Assembly: GCA_903927775.1 (NCBI GenBank)
Contig: CAIYOE010000131.1
Coordinates: forward strand, 1 to 6,332
Direction: 5' to 3'
DNA: 6,332 nucleotides
From: an uncultured Micrococcales bacterium
GTDB taxonomy: Bacteria; Actinomycetota; Actinomycetes; Actinomycetales; Microbacteriaceae
Shown here: positions 6,000 through 6,332 of the stretch, piece by piece
Layout of the letters: the number at the start of each line of letters is the position of its first letter
Numbering within the stretch: position 1 is the first letter of the stretch
Translations under genes and position numbers: made by a program
Notes under the pieces: model-generated
What the model was told of the DNA's origin: nothing
The model's database searches: none
What the model saw: the letters and a program-made list of their open reading frames with translations, nothing else

Positions 6000-6212
6000 A
6001 CGTACTCGCTTAATTCGGCTGGTGAATCCCGATTCGATCGACACGTCCGATTTGCGAAGACCAAAATGTTTCGCCAAAAGTTCAACTAGCCCCTGGTTCG
6101 CGGCGCCGTCGACCGCCAGTTCCCTTAGAAATACGGTCAGCGACCCGTCTTGGTTAAGTTCTACCAGCGGACCTTTTTTAGATCCCGGCTTGACCATGAC
6201 CGTATAACGCAC
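5982..6212 (-). CDS. DUF167 / YggU family protein
   Basis: A 76-residue protein of the UPF0235/DUF167 family (E. coli YggU), small alpha/beta proteins of unknown function. Family features visible are VKPGSKKG (7-14), SLTVFLRELAVDGAANQGLVEL (24-45) with the VDGxAN core, LAKHFGLRKSDV (46-57) and IESGFTSRIKRVRI (59-72), matching the SGxxSRxK end. The length is slightly shorter than in E. coli but usual for actinobacteria. The start is GTG 6212. There is no Shine-Dalgarno, but a -10-like TAAGTT ends 6 nt upstream, which suggests a leaderless transcript. ATG 6197 is an alternative start, but it would leave off the first beta strand. The gene converges with potC and diverges from deoC. Role unknown. 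Confidence 0.92.
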   Translation of the reverse strand: MRYTVMVKPGSKKGPLVELNQDGSLTVFLRELAVDGAANQGLVELLAKHFGLRKSDVSIESGFTSRIKRVRIAEGD

Positions 6213-6218
6213 GATTCA

Positions 6219-6224
6219 AACTTA
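6219..6224 (-). promoter_or_regulatory. Candidate leaderless -10 of the DUF167 gene
   Basis: On the minus strand TAAGTT fits TANNNT and ends 6 nt before GTG 6212, so transcription would begin at or next to the start codon. No Shine-Dalgarno is present in this gap, as expected for a leaderless mRNA. It shares two bases (6223-6224) with the opposite -10. No clear -35 is seen. Confidence 0.45.
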
Positions 6225-6228
6225 GACT
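6223..6228 (+). promoter_or_regulatory. Candidate leaderless -10 of deoC
   Basis: TAGACT fits TANNNT and ends 6 nt before ATG 6235, so transcription would start at the A of the ATG. There is no Shine-Dalgarno. TTGACC at 6190-6195 looks like a -35 but its 27-nt spacing is too long, so it is probably chance coding sequence. Confidence 0.5.
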
Positions 6229-6234
6229 GTTGCC

Positions 6235-6332
6235 ATGAGCAGAACATACCGTGGCTTCACTTTTGAACAGATCGCCGGCGCAATCGACCACTCGGTCCTA
6301 AAACCAAACAATACTCAGCAGGAAATCATCGA
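6235..6332 (+). CDS. deoC: Deoxyribose-phosphate aldolase, N-terminal part (partial)
   Basis: An open frame starts at ATG 6235 and leaves the right edge after 32 codons: MSRTYRGFTFEQIAGAIDHSVLKPNNT and onward. IDHSVLKPNNT matches the N-terminal signature of the DeoC family (IDHTLLKPxxT), class I aldolases that cleave 2-deoxyribose-5-phosphate into glyceraldehyde-3-phosphate and acetaldehyde for nucleoside use. The catalytic lysine lies outside the window. Related DeoC/LacD-type aldolases share this start, so the exact substrate is less sure than the family. The gene is divergent from the DUF167 gene with only 22 bp between the start codons. Confidence 0.78.
   Translation, partial: MSRTYRGFTFEQIAGAIDHSVLKPNNTQQEII

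Noticed and set aside
5522..6085. 187-codon minus-strand frame opposite potC and overlapping the DUF167 gene.
   Set aside because: Composition is irregular, with many His, Arg, Gln and Asn. There is no domain or ribosome binding site, and the frame lies over two clearly better genes. Shadow of the permease.
6190..6195. TTGACC as a perfect-looking -35 for deoC.
   Set aside because: The spacer to TAGACT is 27 nt, and only 8 nt to TATAAC, so neither can make a normal promoter. It lies in the coding sequence of the minus-strand gene.
1..6332. An undescribed defence, mobile or biosynthetic system.
   Set aside because: Every sizeable frame is explained by core genes, a Pot-type importer or shadows. 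I found no transposase, integrase, terminal inverted repeats, CRISPR-like repeats or unusual multi-domain protein.

Overview
The window looks like chromosome of a small-genome actinobacterium, most likely Microbacteriaceae (the freshwater Luna type, such as Rhodoluna or Aquiluna, would fit). The reasons are the gene order proA - small membrane protein - nadD - membrane protein - rsfS - tRNA-Ala, the moderate GC content, GTG/TTG starts, and apparently leaderless promoters of TANNNT type. The assignment rests on recognising protein families and gene order by eye; no search was run.

Left part (1-1926): the last 21 codons of proA, a 62-residue single-span membrane protein, nadD (NAD synthesis), a 166-residue protein with a C-terminal anchor that overlaps nadD by ATGA, and rsfS (ribosome silencing factor). 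All are on + and tightly spaced, so probably one transcription unit. A tRNA-Ala(GGC) with encoded CCA follows, with its own likely promoter across the rsfS stop codon and a strong intrinsic terminator capped by a UUCG tetraloop.

Middle part (about 1982-5959): a complete ABC importer of the spermidine/putrescine (Pot) class, in the order ATPase - lipoprotein binding protein - permease - permease. The last three junctions are 41, 10 and 0 nt, so the four genes should be one operon. The family is clear; the substrate is not proven, because one acidic ligand of E. coli PotD appears to be absent.

Right part (5950-6332): a DUF167/YggU gene on the minus strand converges on the last permease gene. 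Its other end is divergent from the start of deoC (deoxyribose-phosphate aldolase), which runs off the window. The convergent junction carries a perfect 24-bp tandem repeat that duplicates the stop codons of both genes. The 22-bp divergent junction appears to hold two overlapping -10 elements, each 6 nt from its start codon.

No stretch longer than about 115 bp lacks a gene. I see no mobile element, CRISPR array, phage gene or undescribed multi-gene system; this is ordinary core genome plus a transporter operon. The most interesting points are the two compact intergenic junctions at the right end.
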